DNA of 64,000 nt from Gimesia chilikensis (lineage in GTDB: Bacteria; Planctomycetota; Planctomycetia; Planctomycetales; Planctomycetaceae): contig NZ_VTSR01000004.1 of assembly GCF_008329715.1 (NCBI RefSeq), positions 124,001-188,000 of the forward strand, written 5' to 3'. Positions 51,501 to 60,198 of this stretch are shown here, piece by piece. Every line of letters begins with the position of its first letter. The stretch's first letter is position 1. The notes below the pieces were generated by a model. That model saw only the letters and a list, made by a program, of their open reading frames with translations, was not told the DNA's origin and did no database searches. The translations under genes were made by a program, and so were the position numbers.

Positions 51501-53914
51501 CGACTGAGGACCGAACGCGGTGAAGGCGTACTCAGGATCTTGATGGGGAGCAATGTCTGCGCATCCCAGATTGAAACCTGATTGGCTCCCTGGTGAGAGC
51601 AGATCAGGAATTTGTTATCCTCAGAGACCGTAAACGAAGTCACCGGCTCCGGTGTCGCCAGGCGTCCAAATCTGATCACCGGCCTGTCAAAGTTCTGCGT
51701 CGCAGGTTGTGGCTCAACAGGGGCAGGGTTCTGTGGAGCTTCTGCGAGTTCGGTTTTACCAGGCTGGGGCGTCAACTCCCGCACCACTCGAAAACCACGA
51801 TCACAGCGGGTTTCATTGGCCCAGTCGCCGAGGCGGCGGGCCACGCGGCAGTCCATGGGCAGGTAATCAAACGCACCACCCCGCAGCACTCGTTTTTTGC
51901 CTGTGGCAGGAATCTGATCCGGGGGAAGCTGGTAGCTGTTATCCAGGTAGACGTCGCTGCACCATTCGCTCACATTGCCTTGCATGTCATATAGACCGAA
52001 CGGGTTGGCTTTGAATGAACCGACGGGGGTAGTAAACGGAATTCCGTCATCCCATTTCCCGCAACGGCTTTTATGAAAAGACTTATCACTCAACAGTCTG
52101 GCCAGGGACTGGTCGGAAGCGTTTTCATTCCCCACCATTGACTCCTGTTGGTCGCCCCAGGCAAAAGCGGCTTTCGTACCGGCCCGGCCACAATATTCCC
52201 ATTCCGCTTCGGTTGGCAGGCGGAAGCGGTATTGTCCATCCTGTTCGGTCAGCCAGTCGCAAAACGCGACGGCATCGTTCCAGGAAATATTGACCGCAGG
52301 GGAATTACTCTTCTGTGGAAAACCGGGATCTTTCCAGAAGAAGCGCGGATTCCAGTTCACAATTGCTTTCTGCTCTTTGACATAGCCTCCGCCTCCCTTT
52401 TCGCTCTTTTCGGCGTCGGTCTTGTATTTCGTTTTCGCTACAAAGTAGGAGAACTGCTGGTGGGTCACTTCGTACTTACCGATGTAAAAACCCTGTTTGA
52501 TTTCGACTTCATGTTGTGGACGTTCCATGGGCCAGGAACCCGGCTCTGATTCCAGGCTCCCCATCAGAAACTTGCCCGGCTGAATATAAACCAGATCGCC
52601 TGCCCGGGGATCGCGGATCGTCGCGGCGGCCGGTTTCTCTTTTGTGTTGTCTGACGGCTTTTGATCTGCAGGCATCGGTTCAGCCTGCACAACGGGAGCA
52701 GGCCTGGGTTCGCCTGAGATCTCCTGCACGACCCGGAAGCCGATGTTCTGTCCTTTCCAGTCAGGCAGATTCCCGCGCCGGAGTGCCGCCCGGGCGTGGA
52801 TCCCTTTGCCTTTGGTCCACGAACCACCTCTTAAGACACGGGTTTTCGCGGCAGGAGTCCGTGTTGAGACCAGGGGATCGACGGTTACCTTTCCCGCCCG
52901 TTGTTGGTAAAGCTGGGGCACAAACCAGTCTGCGCACCATTCAAAGACATTTCCGTGCATGTCATGCAGACCGAAGGCATTGGGGGGATAGGATCCAACT
53001 TCTGTCGTACGCCCCAACGCCGGTCCCTTCGTATTGGTTCCGTAAGGAACTCCTCCATGCGTGTTAGCGGACTGACCGTTATCGAAAATGCCATAATGAA
53101 ACGCACTGGTCGTACCGGCCCGACAGGCGTATTCCCACTCTGCTTCCGTCGGCAGGCGATAGGTCTTGCCTTCGCGGTCAGACAGCTTTCGGCAGAATCT
53201 CTGTGCATCTTCCCAGTTCGTGAATTCGACCGGGAAACGATCTGTCTTTTTTCCGACGACTTTGTCTTTCCCTTTCCCGCTGGCACTGAACCCGCTCGGG
53301 TTCTCACCCATGATGGTCTGGTACTCGGCCTGAGTGACTTCATAAGTACCCAGGTAAAACGGTCTGGTTAATGTGACTCGATGCGGCGTTTCAAATTCCT
53401 GACGCTCTGCTTCCGTGGTGGGGGAGCCCATCGTGAATTCGCCCGGGGGAATCAATGTCAGCTGCATGCCAATACTGTTGATGATCTGTGGCTCTCGATT
53501 CAGCGAGGCTGCCCAGTCGGATTGTCCCTGTTTTGCCGTCGATTCATTGAAGGGGGCATTGAGTGGCGTAGCCTGACGACGTTCAGTGCTGGCAGCAGCG
53601 GTCGACGCAGGAGCGGGCGACGGTGGCTCCATTTTTTCAGGCTCCAGTCGTTTGACTGGCATGTTTTCAGGGGGCCTGGATGTTGTTGGCTCTGCTGGGG
53701 CAACAGGAGTCGACTGTTCTGTTTGCGGTATCAGGGGATCTGTTTGCGCCTGAGTCGTCTCGGACGCTTCCGTGGAAGTCTCTGCAACTGGCGAACTGGG
53801 AGGCTGAGGATCGGAACAGCCAGCACTGCCCGCGAAAAGAATCAGTGTGACGAGAAGCCCGAATCCATATCGGGGTACGTTGAAGCAAAGACGATAGCCT
53901 GCAGGGAACGCCAT
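48593..53914 (-). CDS. Giant lipoprotein: two FGE-like domains, propellers, Ig-like domain, trypsin-like protease
   Basis: A 1773-residue protein, ATG 53914, behind AGGAGGTG. The lipobox is FAGSAGC (C33). After a Pro/Ser-rich linker come FGE-like (SUMF1) domain 1 (about 145-400, IPPGEFTMGSP and RLPTEAEWEYACRAGTTSAF) and domain 2 (about 430-710, FRLPTEAEWEYCGRAGT). A WD-like propeller follows (about 740-1090), then an Ig/cadherin-like domain (about 1130-1210) and a second propeller (to about 1540). The C-terminus is a trypsin-like S1C domain: TCAHAAP His, DEDQDLALLKL Asp, NPGNSGGPVF Ser. Both FGE domains lack the catalytic Cys pair of true formylglycine-generating enzymes (the second keeps single, unpaired Cys). 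The protease triad looks intact. Likely a periplasmic or surface protein; substrates unknown. Confidence 0.88.
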   Translation of the reverse strand: MAFPAGYRLCFNVPRYGFGLLVTLILFAGSAGCSDPQPPSSPVAETSTEASETTQAQTDPLIPQTEQSTPVAPAEPTTSRPPENMPVKRLEPEKMEPPSPAPASTAAASTERRQATPLNAPFNESTAKQGQSDWAASLNREPQIINSIGMQLTLIPPGEFTMGSPTTEAERQEFETPHRVTLTRPFYLGTYEVTQAEYQTIMGENPSGFSASGKGKDKVVGKKTDRFPVEFTNWEDAQRFCRKLSDREGKTYRLPTEAEWEYACRAGTTSAFHYGIFDNGQSANTHGGVPYGTNTKGPALGRTTEVGSYPPNAFGLHDMHGNVFEWCADWFVPQLYQQRAGKVTVDPLVSTRTPAAKTRVLRGGSWTKGKGIHARAALRRGNLPDWKGQNIGFRVVQEISGEPRPAPVVQAEPMPADQKPSDNTKEKPAAATIRDPRAGDLVYIQPGKFLMGSLESEPGSWPMERPQHEVEIKQGFYIGKYEVTHQQFSYFVAKTKYKTDAEKSEKGGGGYVKEQKAIVNWNPRFFWKDPGFPQKSNSPAVNISWNDAVAFCDWLTEQDGQYRFRLPTEAEWEYCGRAGTKAAFAWGDQQESMVGNENASDQSLARLLSDKSFHKSRCGKWDDGIPFTTPVGSFKANPFGLYDMQGNVSEWCSDVYLDNSYQLPPDQIPATGKKRVLRGGAFDYLPMDCRVARRLGDWANETRCDRGFRVVRELTPQPGKTELAEAPQNPAPVEPQPATQNFDRPVIRFGRLATPEPVTSFTVSEDNKFLICSHQGANQVSIWDAQTLLPIKILSTPSPRSVLSRGPLLMVANDGKGTVSVFSSKDQWAKTNQLDVEKPHIVYLSAPQGRHFQNEILVTCHGEGPKASYSDCHVYHLDLKTDKDRHLMKAALATCSFDGKYVITQGSFNLSPSGGISAFAWEDFVSDRPAQPIYKGGAKSQTPYVYQVYPGSFWIGNNVIFGGVPLVSVRSKLDNLVIADRNRKLLYALTPHEVKVYALSAVIEEVEDRKAEFPLQEFSHVYHRHNRISGYLLDHPIAFTENELTHLFALDMGKNQLLVATTPAFDIPDDALAPRLVTEAPSAGNPGSGKSDTPTKQSVPNPLKFPAFLAEGESFTHTLPEQPETKYELLNAPTGVKLNPENEVTWKPGSRQVGKHELKFKVTQGDKVTFARVEVEVVSRDLIEMLGGLDKLKDFPRFDLDPEPARLIPAPDYQSFLVPQGKKVHRMTGDGVKDVKTFDLPERYEFIAERDDTFLALDQGRFQLDVIDQRGGRIKKSIPLDRAGVRVLEITDLAVHPKYNISYIAIKTGIEVPRYRVLVVNESTSRVVAPDELLGTWVCVDASGKMLYTGYRDIYRNGTKFHINPGWRLLEVPQYGNLDFLISFKLRRGVPSIYQYIDNAGGNGNGIRLSADGKRITYLSNGGFPSLSRNLAGWNAKQLKQNPVAYETKERAVCTQLAFHPTLDLVAVPGGNSAVFYNRETGEVIEDKLLLLNQGLGDVKVADLTFSPDGKSLIFLCHNPLQGNYLRPVPLKLTPAEQKQVGRKINLAQEKPRPVPTVKQSELQALKLDPKPNKQTPRQIAERFNPTVVLIKSETGSGTGFVVGSEGYILTCAHAAPEDEKLIVEYQAGKGPVKSVEATILLWDEDQDLALLKLKEKVDLPTVILSSRTSYDSGEQLTVIGNPGLGETILSQTLTTGVISNPKRMLRDQPLIQISAAVNPGNSGGPVFDDRGQVIGLVILKGDIEAAGFAVPSTELRKFLLSVTKGKPQAGDR

Positions 53915-54092
53915 CTAAAACACCTCCTGATTCTTCGAGTCGCAGAGAAGAGAGGTTGCATTTGAATATGAACCGGCGCAATGGAATTCTGCACCGGCTA
54001 AGAGTCGATTGACTTCGCTCCATCGTAGATCAGGCGTGGTCAGAAATCCAGTAGGAATTCAACGGGGAGGGAATTGTTTGTGAATTCGAGAC

Positions 54093-54536
54093 TCAGGTGG
54101 AAACAGTCCACACATGAGTGCAATCCGGCTCGTGTTCCACCGGTCGAAAGCCAAGTGCCTGGTAGAAGGCACTCGCTGCAGAAGAATTTGTGCGTAACCG
54201 CAATTGCTGAAACACACCGGGACAACGTTGTTGAATCGCTTCCACGAGCAGCCGACCGACACCTCGACGTCGTACCTCGGAAGTGACATACAACCGTCGT
54301 ACGCGTCCGACATCTTTCTGGACGCAGTAAGGATCCCGATTCAGACCGCAGACACCGACGATGCGATCTTCCAAGACCGCGATCAGCACACATTCACCTT
54401 CCCGGTCAAAACGATTGGTACCTGTCCGCCATTCCTGCTGCAGTCGATCCAGCATGCGATAGCCCTGGCTGCGGGCTTCCTCTGCCAGCAGATCCAGTTG
54501 ATCGGGGTGGAGCAGTGGTTGCAGTTGGGGTTTCAT
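54093..54536 (-). CDS. GNAT family N-acetyltransferase
   Basis: A 147-residue GNAT domain protein from ATG 54536 (an ATG at 54560 is also in frame). Conserved motif A is visible: VRRLYVTSEVRRRGVGRLLVEAI with the R/Q-x-x-G-x-G/A acetyl-CoA loop (RRRGVG). It ends LRTNSSAASAFYQALGFRPVEHE, the motif B region. It transfers acetyl groups from acetyl-CoA to an unknown amine. It lies 178 bases after the start of the giant lipoprotein gene in the same direction. Confidence 0.9.
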   Translation of the reverse strand: MKPQLQPLLHPDQLDLLAEEARSQGYRMLDRLQQEWRTGTNRFDREGECVLIAVLEDRIVGVCGLNRDPYCVQKDVGRVRRLYVTSEVRRRGVGRLLVEAIQQRCPGVFQQLRLRTNSSAASAFYQALGFRPVEHEPDCTHVWTVST

Positions 54537-54589
54537 CGGGCCCTTTTTCCGTGATTGCATTCAAAGCCTGAAAATTCTAAAAGAGATTC

Positions 54590-56167
54590 TCACTGCGTCA
54601 GTTCCTGAAACAGCGAGCCCGACTGCAGTGGTTGAATTTTCAGTGGCGGTAATGTAATCGTTTCCGGCATCTCTTTCAGGGTATCTGCGGGTTTTGCGGC
54701 ACTCATAAAATCTGTCAGATAACCTAAAAACTGAGGATCGACACCCACCGCATGCTGACAGGCGATGTGAGTCCCTCCCTGAACGGTGATCAATTTACCA
54801 CGGGGAAATGCAGGTAGAAGTTGGGTAGCATTCTCATAAGGAGTCATCAGATCGAGTGTGCCATGAATCATCAGAACCGGAGTCTGAGACGTTTTCAATT
54901 CGCGAAACGCATCACTAACCTCAGGAGTAGGCGTACTCTTTCGCGTGGCAGTATAGAGCCAGTTGACATCGCCCAGCCATCGCCGGGCCGGCCCCTGTTC
55001 CAGTTCTCTCAGGCGTTGATCCGAGATTCCCAGGCTGTGATCGATCAGCGCCAGCAGCAGGTCGGGCCGGTTCACTTCCGGGCGGTCATCAATGATCTTT
55101 GCCGCCAGATACTGGTAGTCTTCCCGGTACAGTTCCAGCACCAGGTGTGGCCACAGTTCCCGCATCCGTCGCGAATAAAGGGGGGCGTCCAAGATCGGGC
55201 GGGTCAGGTAAAATCTCACATCATCCGCGCCGATTACAATCTCGGTAGAGCCACCCCGACGTGGATGTTGGCCGGTGACGCGCACCGGCTGTTTTTCCAT
55301 TCGAGTCAACACTGCTTTGAGCGCGCCGAGCAGGCCTTCCGGGGGGAGTTCGATGGTGCCCGACTCTTTCACTTCCGCTTCGATACGCTCGAAGACTTTC
55401 CAGATTTCTGTGGGATTGTCATAAGTGTGACTCAGTGGCTCCACGCCTGAGAGCACCATGCGGTCCACGCGCTCCGGATAGCGTTGCAGATAACCCAGCG
55501 CCCACTGTGACCCGAAACTGCTGCCACGCAGACAGATCGTGGAGTAACCATGCACGCGACGAATCTGTTCCACATCATCGATCAGATGCAGGATGTCGTA
55601 GCCCTTCAGGTCAAACTGCAGACGTGCGCATTCCTGAATCGCCAACTGCAACCCCTCCGCCACTCGCTTTCCTTCATCCTGATAGACCATGGGCTTCAGA
55701 CGTGCCCCCGGTTGCACTACCCAGGCTCGCGGCAGTCCCTGGATACCTGGAGCCTTTCTGTTGCCTCTCTGGTTCACAATTATGACATCGTGTTGCGCAT
55801 TGAATGCCAGCAGCTCTCTATATTTACTGTAATTCTTCCGGCGTAAGCCGTTACGGATATCGCTGCTGTTAATCGCGTCACCGGGGCCTCCGGGCAGATA
55901 AAAGACAGGAGCTTTCCCCGAGGGCTGGCGTGCGGGGAAACGAAAATAATGGATAGTAATCTTCCGGCTGTCGGATTGATTCCGGTTTTCGGGAACCACT
56001 AGTAGCGACTCTTCACCTGCCAGTTGATTATCAAATTCGCAAGTCTGGGTGAGACGCGTTCCGACGGCCGGCGATGTATTCTCATGATTTGTACGCTGTG
56101 CAGGCAGACTGGAACACAGGCTGAAAGTGAGTATGACTTGTAGAAAATATGAATGAACTTGACGCAT
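54590..56167 (-). CDS. Secreted alpha/beta hydrolase, TAP-like peptidase
   Basis: A 525-residue enzyme with a signal peptide (FLQVILTFSLCSSLPAQ). It shows the tripeptidyl-aminopeptidase / proline iminopeptidase pattern: FYLPGGPGDAI (oxyanion region), CLRGSSFGSQWALGYLQRYPERV with the nucleophile Ser in GSSFGS, VLMIHGTLDLMTPYENA carrying the acid Asp, and VQGGTHIACQHAV with the His. By family it removes N-terminal peptides or hydrolyses esters in the periplasm; specificity unknown. Confidence 0.85.
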   Translation of the reverse strand: MRQVHSYFLQVILTFSLCSSLPAQRTNHENTSPAVGTRLTQTCEFDNQLAGEESLLVVPENRNQSDSRKITIHYFRFPARQPSGKAPVFYLPGGPGDAINSSDIRNGLRRKNYSKYRELLAFNAQHDVIIVNQRGNRKAPGIQGLPRAWVVQPGARLKPMVYQDEGKRVAEGLQLAIQECARLQFDLKGYDILHLIDDVEQIRRVHGYSTICLRGSSFGSQWALGYLQRYPERVDRMVLSGVEPLSHTYDNPTEIWKVFERIEAEVKESGTIELPPEGLLGALKAVLTRMEKQPVRVTGQHPRRGGSTEIVIGADDVRFYLTRPILDAPLYSRRMRELWPHLVLELYREDYQYLAAKIIDDRPEVNRPDLLLALIDHSLGISDQRLRELEQGPARRWLGDVNWLYTATRKSTPTPEVSDAFRELKTSQTPVLMIHGTLDLMTPYENATQLLPAFPRGKLITVQGGTHIACQHAVGVDPQFLGYLTDFMSAAKPADTLKEMPETITLPPLKIQPLQSGSLFQELTQ

Positions 56168-56384
56168 ATAATTCAGATTCCTGAGTTGGCAAAGAAACAG
56201 AGTATTCCATCGTAACCTTTTCGTAGACCCGGTTCCAGAAGGAGTTTATCACTGTCAGCGTTTGTTCTTGGTGAGAACTCTGTTAGAATTGCTAACTCCA
56301 ACATGTGCGCTCATGACATTGTATAGTGTAGCAGTAAGCTGGCTTTCTACTTACTGCTCTCATCAAAATACTGGAGTGTACTTT

Positions 56385-57443
56385 ATGCCCTGGGCATCCG
56401 AATCAGATTTTGTTAAACGCTTTCTCAGCACTACCCTCCTGGGAGGCTTCCTGTTGCTTTTATCCAGTCCTGCTGTAATTCATGCTCAGGACTTCTCCAT
56501 CCCTGAGACAATTTCTCCCGAAGCACAAACAGCACTCGCCGGTTTCAGTCGCGCTGCCGCCACAGCACCCTTGCCAGCAGCCGACGATCTGGAGGGCTGG
56601 AAGGCCGTGCAACAGAAAATCGAACAGAAACGGGCTGCGGCGAATGCAGAGGTGGTGAAGAAATATCAGCCGGAAATTACGCCACGCAAGCTGGGAGGAG
56701 TGCCGGTACTGGACATCAAACCGAAAGGCTGGCAGGAAAGCGGGAAAGTACTTGTCTACACGCATGGCGGCGCCTACACAATGTACAGCGCCCGTTCCCG
56801 GTTAATGAGTGCCGTCCCCATGGCGGGTGAAACCGGGTTTCGTGTGATCTCCGTGGACTACACGCTGGCCCCGATAGGGAAATGGCAGGAAGTCACCGAT
56901 CAGGTTGTGACTGTCATTCAGACGCTGATCAAGGAAGGACACTCGCTCAAAGAGATCGCCATCTACGGGGAATCTGCAGGGGGCGGACTGGCTGCGGGAA
57001 CGGTTCTTAAGCTGCGGGACAAAGGGCTGGGTATGCCGGCTGCGGTGGTGCTCTGGTCTCCCTGGGCGGATATCACTGAAACTGGAGACACTTACACGAC
57101 ACTCCAGCAGGCGGATCCGTTGTTGTATTATCCGAAAAACCTCAAACATTGTGCCGATGCCTATGCGGATCCCGCCGATCAGAAGCACCCCTATGTCTCA
57201 CCCGTCTATGGCGATTATTCCAAAGGCTTTCCGCCGACGTTGATCCAGGCGGGAACCAAGGAAATCTTTATGAGCAACGCGATCCGTCAGTACCAGGCCA
57301 TCGACAAGGCCGGCATTCCCGTCAAGCTCGACCTCTACGAAGGTATGTGGCACATCTTCCAGGTCTTCAATTACGAACTGCCGGAATCAAAGCTGGCTCG
57401 CAGCAAAGTCAAAGCGTTTCTGCAACAGCATGTCGGGAAGTAG
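56385..57443 (+). CDS. Secreted HSL-type alpha/beta hydrolase
   Basis: A 352-residue protein from ATG 56385, with GGAGTG seven bases upstream; the frame is open to 56262 but without family-like sequence. A signal peptide (FLSTTLLGGFLLLLSSPAVIHAQ) is followed by the hormone-sensitive-lipase pattern: THGGAYTMYS (HGG oxyanion), IAIYGESAGGGLAAG (nucleophile Ser in GESAG), IQAGTKEIFMSNA (acid residue, Glu or nearby) and GMWHIFQVF with the His. The likely role is an esterase of small esters; the substrate is unknown. Confidence 0.88.
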   Translation: MPWASESDFVKRFLSTTLLGGFLLLLSSPAVIHAQDFSIPETISPEAQTALAGFSRAAATAPLPAADDLEGWKAVQQKIEQKRAAANAEVVKKYQPEITPRKLGGVPVLDIKPKGWQESGKVLVYTHGGAYTMYSARSRLMSAVPMAGETGFRVISVDYTLAPIGKWQEVTDQVVTVIQTLIKEGHSLKEIAIYGESAGGGLAAGTVLKLRDKGLGMPAAVVLWSPWADITETGDTYTTLQQADPLLYYPKNLKHCADAYADPADQKHPYVSPVYGDYSKGFPPTLIQAGTKEIFMSNAIRQYQAIDKAGIPVKLDLYEGMWHIFQVFNYELPESKLARSKVKAFLQQHVGK

Positions 57444-57471
57444 GGCATCAAAAGACGCAGGCTCTGTTACT

Positions 57472-57771
57472 TTAGACAATTTCAAAATAGGCCAGGCTGA
57501 CCAGGAGTAGCAGGGCGATGCAGATAATCCAGACGGGAATAAATGACATCGGTCCGAGCCCGGGGATTCTGATATAACCGCCCGCTTCGGGATTGAGTAT
57601 CGGGTCCTGGACTTCGTCGTTGGTAACACGCATGATGAGATCGATCAGCATGGTGGACGCGATCGCCACAGCCAGTATCATTATCCGACTGTCACTGAAT
57701 TTGAGTGTGATAAACAGTCCCGCAAGTCCGCCAATGACGCAGAACAGGGCATTGAAGTTAAAAGGCAACAT
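57472..57771 (-). CDS. Small membrane protein
   Basis: A 99-residue protein with three or four helices: NALFCVIGGLAGLFITL, MILAVAIASTMLIDLIM and FIPVWIICIALLLLVSLAYF. Between helices 2 and 3 is an acidic loop (TNDEVQDPILNPEAGG). It lies 54 bases after the sulfatase gene in the same direction and may be co-transcribed. No family is recognised. Confidence 0.65.
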   Translation of the reverse strand: MLPFNFNALFCVIGGLAGLFITLKFSDSRIMILAVAIASTMLIDLIMRVTNDEVQDPILNPEAGGYIRIPGLGPMSFIPVWIICIALLLLVSLAYFEIV

Positions 57772-57825
57772 GGATTATGAGTTTCCTGGAGCAGTCTCAC
57801 TGCGTCCTTTGAATGAAGTCTGGTT

Positions 57826-59349
57826 CTACCGGGCTGAACGCCAGTCGGCGAAAGTATCAAGATATGACCAGCGGAACTGCTTCTGCTTGCGGTAACGCAT
57901 ATCCCGATGGGACAGTTGTTCTTTGACGAAAGCCTCGACATTCTCAGGGTCGAGAAACGGGTCCCGCGTCTGTCGCTGGAGCGCTGTTAAGGCGTCAATC
58001 AGACGTTGCTTCGTTTCAGCATAGTCGGGATCGTCGGCCAGATTGGTCCATTCGTACGGATCCTGCTGCAGGTCATACAGTTCGTAGCGAGGTGGCGTCG
58101 ACCAGCGTGCAAAAGCCGCTTTCGTACGGGGTGAAATCGTTTTCTGGTCGGCGGCAGTCGCCCCGGAGATGACAAAGTGGGGATGCGATTCATCCAGATA
58201 ACTGTCTGCGATCAGGTTTTCGGTGCCGGGACGCGGATTGGAGATCAGCTTATAACGTGCATCCCTCAGCGAATGCTGGATATAGCAGTTCCGTGGAAAG
58301 GAACCTGTGGTAAAGCCAAAGATATACTCCCGCCAGTCTTTCGCAGGACCAGCAGTCAACAGAGGTTTCAGGTTCCGACCGGTCAGGTCCTGGGGAATCG
58401 ACATGTCAGCAGCCGCCAGGGCGGTCGGTAACAGATCCACCGTGGAAGCCAACTCGGTGCGAACCAGTCCCGGCTCTGCGACACCCGGCCAGCGAATAAT
58501 CAGTGGAACACGCAGGCCCCCTTCATACACGCTCCCTTTGCCCCGGGGGAACTGAGCACCATGATCGCCGATGTAAATGACGAGCGTATTCTCAGCCCCT
58601 CCCGTCTGCTTCAATTTTTCCAGCAGCAGTCCCACGCCGATGTCGAGTCGCGCCAGGCAATTGTAATAATTGGCGACCTGTTCGCGCAGCCGCGGCGTAT
58701 CGATGCCCACCCACGGCATCGGCTTGACATTATCTGCGGAGAGCGGCTGGGCCGGTCTGCCATTCGCCTGTTTCAGGAAGGGGAGATGCGCGTCGGGAAA
58801 GTTCACCGATAAAAACCAGGGTTGTTTCTGTGCCTGTTTAAAGAATTCCCCCGCTTTGTCTGCATAAGCTGTTACCGGCTGACGACGATTGAAATTCGCG
58901 CCGGGAATCGCACGATAATCAAAGGGAAAAGCGGATTCCGGATTCACGTGCAGCTTGCCAATCAGTCCCGTGAAATATCCCTGCTGTTTGAGCAGCGTCA
59001 CAAAATTAGGTGTCTCTTTGTGATACATCGCGAATTTGTGGGTCGCCAGGCCAATCTGTCCATTCTGGTGCGGATACTTTCCGGTCAGGAAACAGGCCCG
59101 CGACGGCGAACAGACGGAGTAGGGGACGAACGCATTCTCGAACCGCACCCCTTCCGCGGCCAGTTGATCCAGATGCGTCGTCTGTGCATACGGATCGCCA
59201 TAGCAGCCCAGTTCAGGGCCGTTGTCTTCTGAAACGATCAACAGAATATTCGGCGGGGCTGCACAAACGGCGGGGCTCTCTATCAGACAGCAGATAAACG
59301 GCAGACACCAGACAAACCAGTTCATTCTTTTCTTCTTCTGCTGCTGCAT
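57826..59349 (-). CDS. Cys-type sulfatase (N-sulfoglucosamine sulfohydrolase-like)
   Basis: A 507-residue sulfatase. GAAGAGGAG lies before the ATG. The signal peptide is WFVWCLPFICCLIESPAVCAA. The catalytic formylglycine motif is CSPSR (C80-R84) in YSVCSPSRACFLTGKYPHQNG, with LLIVSEDNGPELGCYGD as metal site 1 (E41/D42) and YIGDHGAQFPRGKGSVYEGG as site 2. The overall order and the VSEDNGPELGCYG start resemble heparan N-sulfatase-type (SGSH-like) enzymes. No second sulfatase or glycosidase lies beside it, so the substrate cannot be fixed. Confidence 0.92.
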   Translation of the reverse strand: MQQQKKKRMNWFVWCLPFICCLIESPAVCAAPPNILLIVSEDNGPELGCYGDPYAQTTHLDQLAAEGVRFENAFVPYSVCSPSRACFLTGKYPHQNGQIGLATHKFAMYHKETPNFVTLLKQQGYFTGLIGKLHVNPESAFPFDYRAIPGANFNRRQPVTAYADKAGEFFKQAQKQPWFLSVNFPDAHLPFLKQANGRPAQPLSADNVKPMPWVGIDTPRLREQVANYYNCLARLDIGVGLLLEKLKQTGGAENTLVIYIGDHGAQFPRGKGSVYEGGLRVPLIIRWPGVAEPGLVRTELASTVDLLPTALAAADMSIPQDLTGRNLKPLLTAGPAKDWREYIFGFTTGSFPRNCYIQHSLRDARYKLISNPRPGTENLIADSYLDESHPHFVISGATAADQKTISPRTKAAFARWSTPPRYELYDLQQDPYEWTNLADDPDYAETKQRLIDALTALQRQTRDPFLDPENVEAFVKEQLSHRDMRYRKQKQFRWSYLDTFADWRSAR

Positions 59350-59388
59350 TCGCTGTGCTCCTCTTCGAATTATCCTGGGTAATAGCAG

Positions 59389-59931
59389 TCAGTCCGACTG
59401 CAGACGCTGGTTGGCAAATCCGGTAATCAGGTGAACCACGTCCTGACAGTCCTTCTCCTGAAGTTCACGCCGATGCAGCTTGAATAGCAGGGTGATCAGC
59501 GGATTCAGTATCCTGATCTTACGTACTGTAATCGCATGCGCCTCCCGGGGCCAGTGAATTCTTGGATCCCTGCGGTAGCTCACGGAACCATCACTGTCAT
59601 CGTAGACCATCAACTGGAGTTCCCAGTGACTCAAGTCCGGACTGGTGAGCCAGATGTCATGCACATGCTCCGGCACAGGCTCCCCTTCCCAGGTAACGAG
59701 TTGACCTGGGTGATCGCAAAGATAAACGCGCCGCTGATCAAGAGAACGCAGGCAGTCTGCCAGTTCTGAGCGGAACACACCCACATCGGTATCGCCGTGG
59801 GGGCGAGTCTCTGTTCCCAGCAGCCAGTCCAGCGAACGACCGCCACAGAGAACCCAGCCTGTAAACTCTCCCAGCGAATTCTGAATCTCATTGAGAGGGA
59901 GCGATAACCAGCGATCAGTCGGCGGAGTCAT
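59389..59931 (-). CDS. Nucleotidyltransferase-like protein (aminoglycoside ANT(2'')-like)
   Basis: A 180-residue protein from ATG 59931. The motif GGRSLDWLLGTETRPHGDTDVGVFR (about residues 29-53) fits the G-x-x-x-D...R-x-H-x-D-x-D pattern of the ANT(2'')/LinB nucleotidyltransferase group: D50 is a metal ligand and DTD the DxD pair. The C-terminus is short and lacks recognisable substrate-binding parts. It might modify a small molecule; resistance function is not implied. It lies 39 bases upstream of the sulfatase gene. Confidence 0.8.
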   Translation of the reverse strand: MTPPTDRWLSLPLNEIQNSLGEFTGWVLCGGRSLDWLLGTETRPHGDTDVGVFRSELADCLRSLDQRRVYLCDHPGQLVTWEGEPVPEHVHDIWLTSPDLSHWELQLMVYDDSDGSVSYRRDPRIHWPREAHAITVRKIRILNPLITLLFKLHRRELQEKDCQDVVHLITGFANQRLQSD

Positions 59932-60142
59932 GGCTTCTGTTCTGTGTAATAGAAAATTAAGAAGAAATTGTTTTGCAAGCATGAAGCGCCTGCGACACAC
60001 ATTGCGATCCTGGTTCTTACATTAAATCAGAACAGGAGTTAACTGGAAATGCTGTTGAGAAAATGAAGGAAGAATCGCAGTCTGCAGGCGGCTTGAAATT
60101 CCTTGTCTGAAGCTGAGATTGCATAAATCTGCAGACAGGGAC

Positions 60143-60171
60143 TTGACGACACTACAAATGTAGTGTAATGT
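60143..60171 (+). promoter_or_regulatory. Promoter with perfect palindromic operator of pair 4
   Basis: TTGACG (60143-60148) and TAATGT (60166-60171) are 17 bases apart. The spacer is almost filled by ACACTACA-AA-TGTAGTGT (60149-60166), a perfect 8+8 palindrome with core TACA-N2-TGTA, the classic BlaI/CopY operator consensus. Repressor binding would cover the promoter. A GGGGG ribosome site lies before the ATG at 60199. Confidence 0.88.
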
Positions 60172-60198
60172 CGGCGAATGTAGAACAGGGGGATTCAC

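Noticed and set aside
48593..53914. Active formylglycine-generating enzyme for the sulfatases in the window
   Set aside because: Both FGE-like domains lack the paired catalytic Cys residues.
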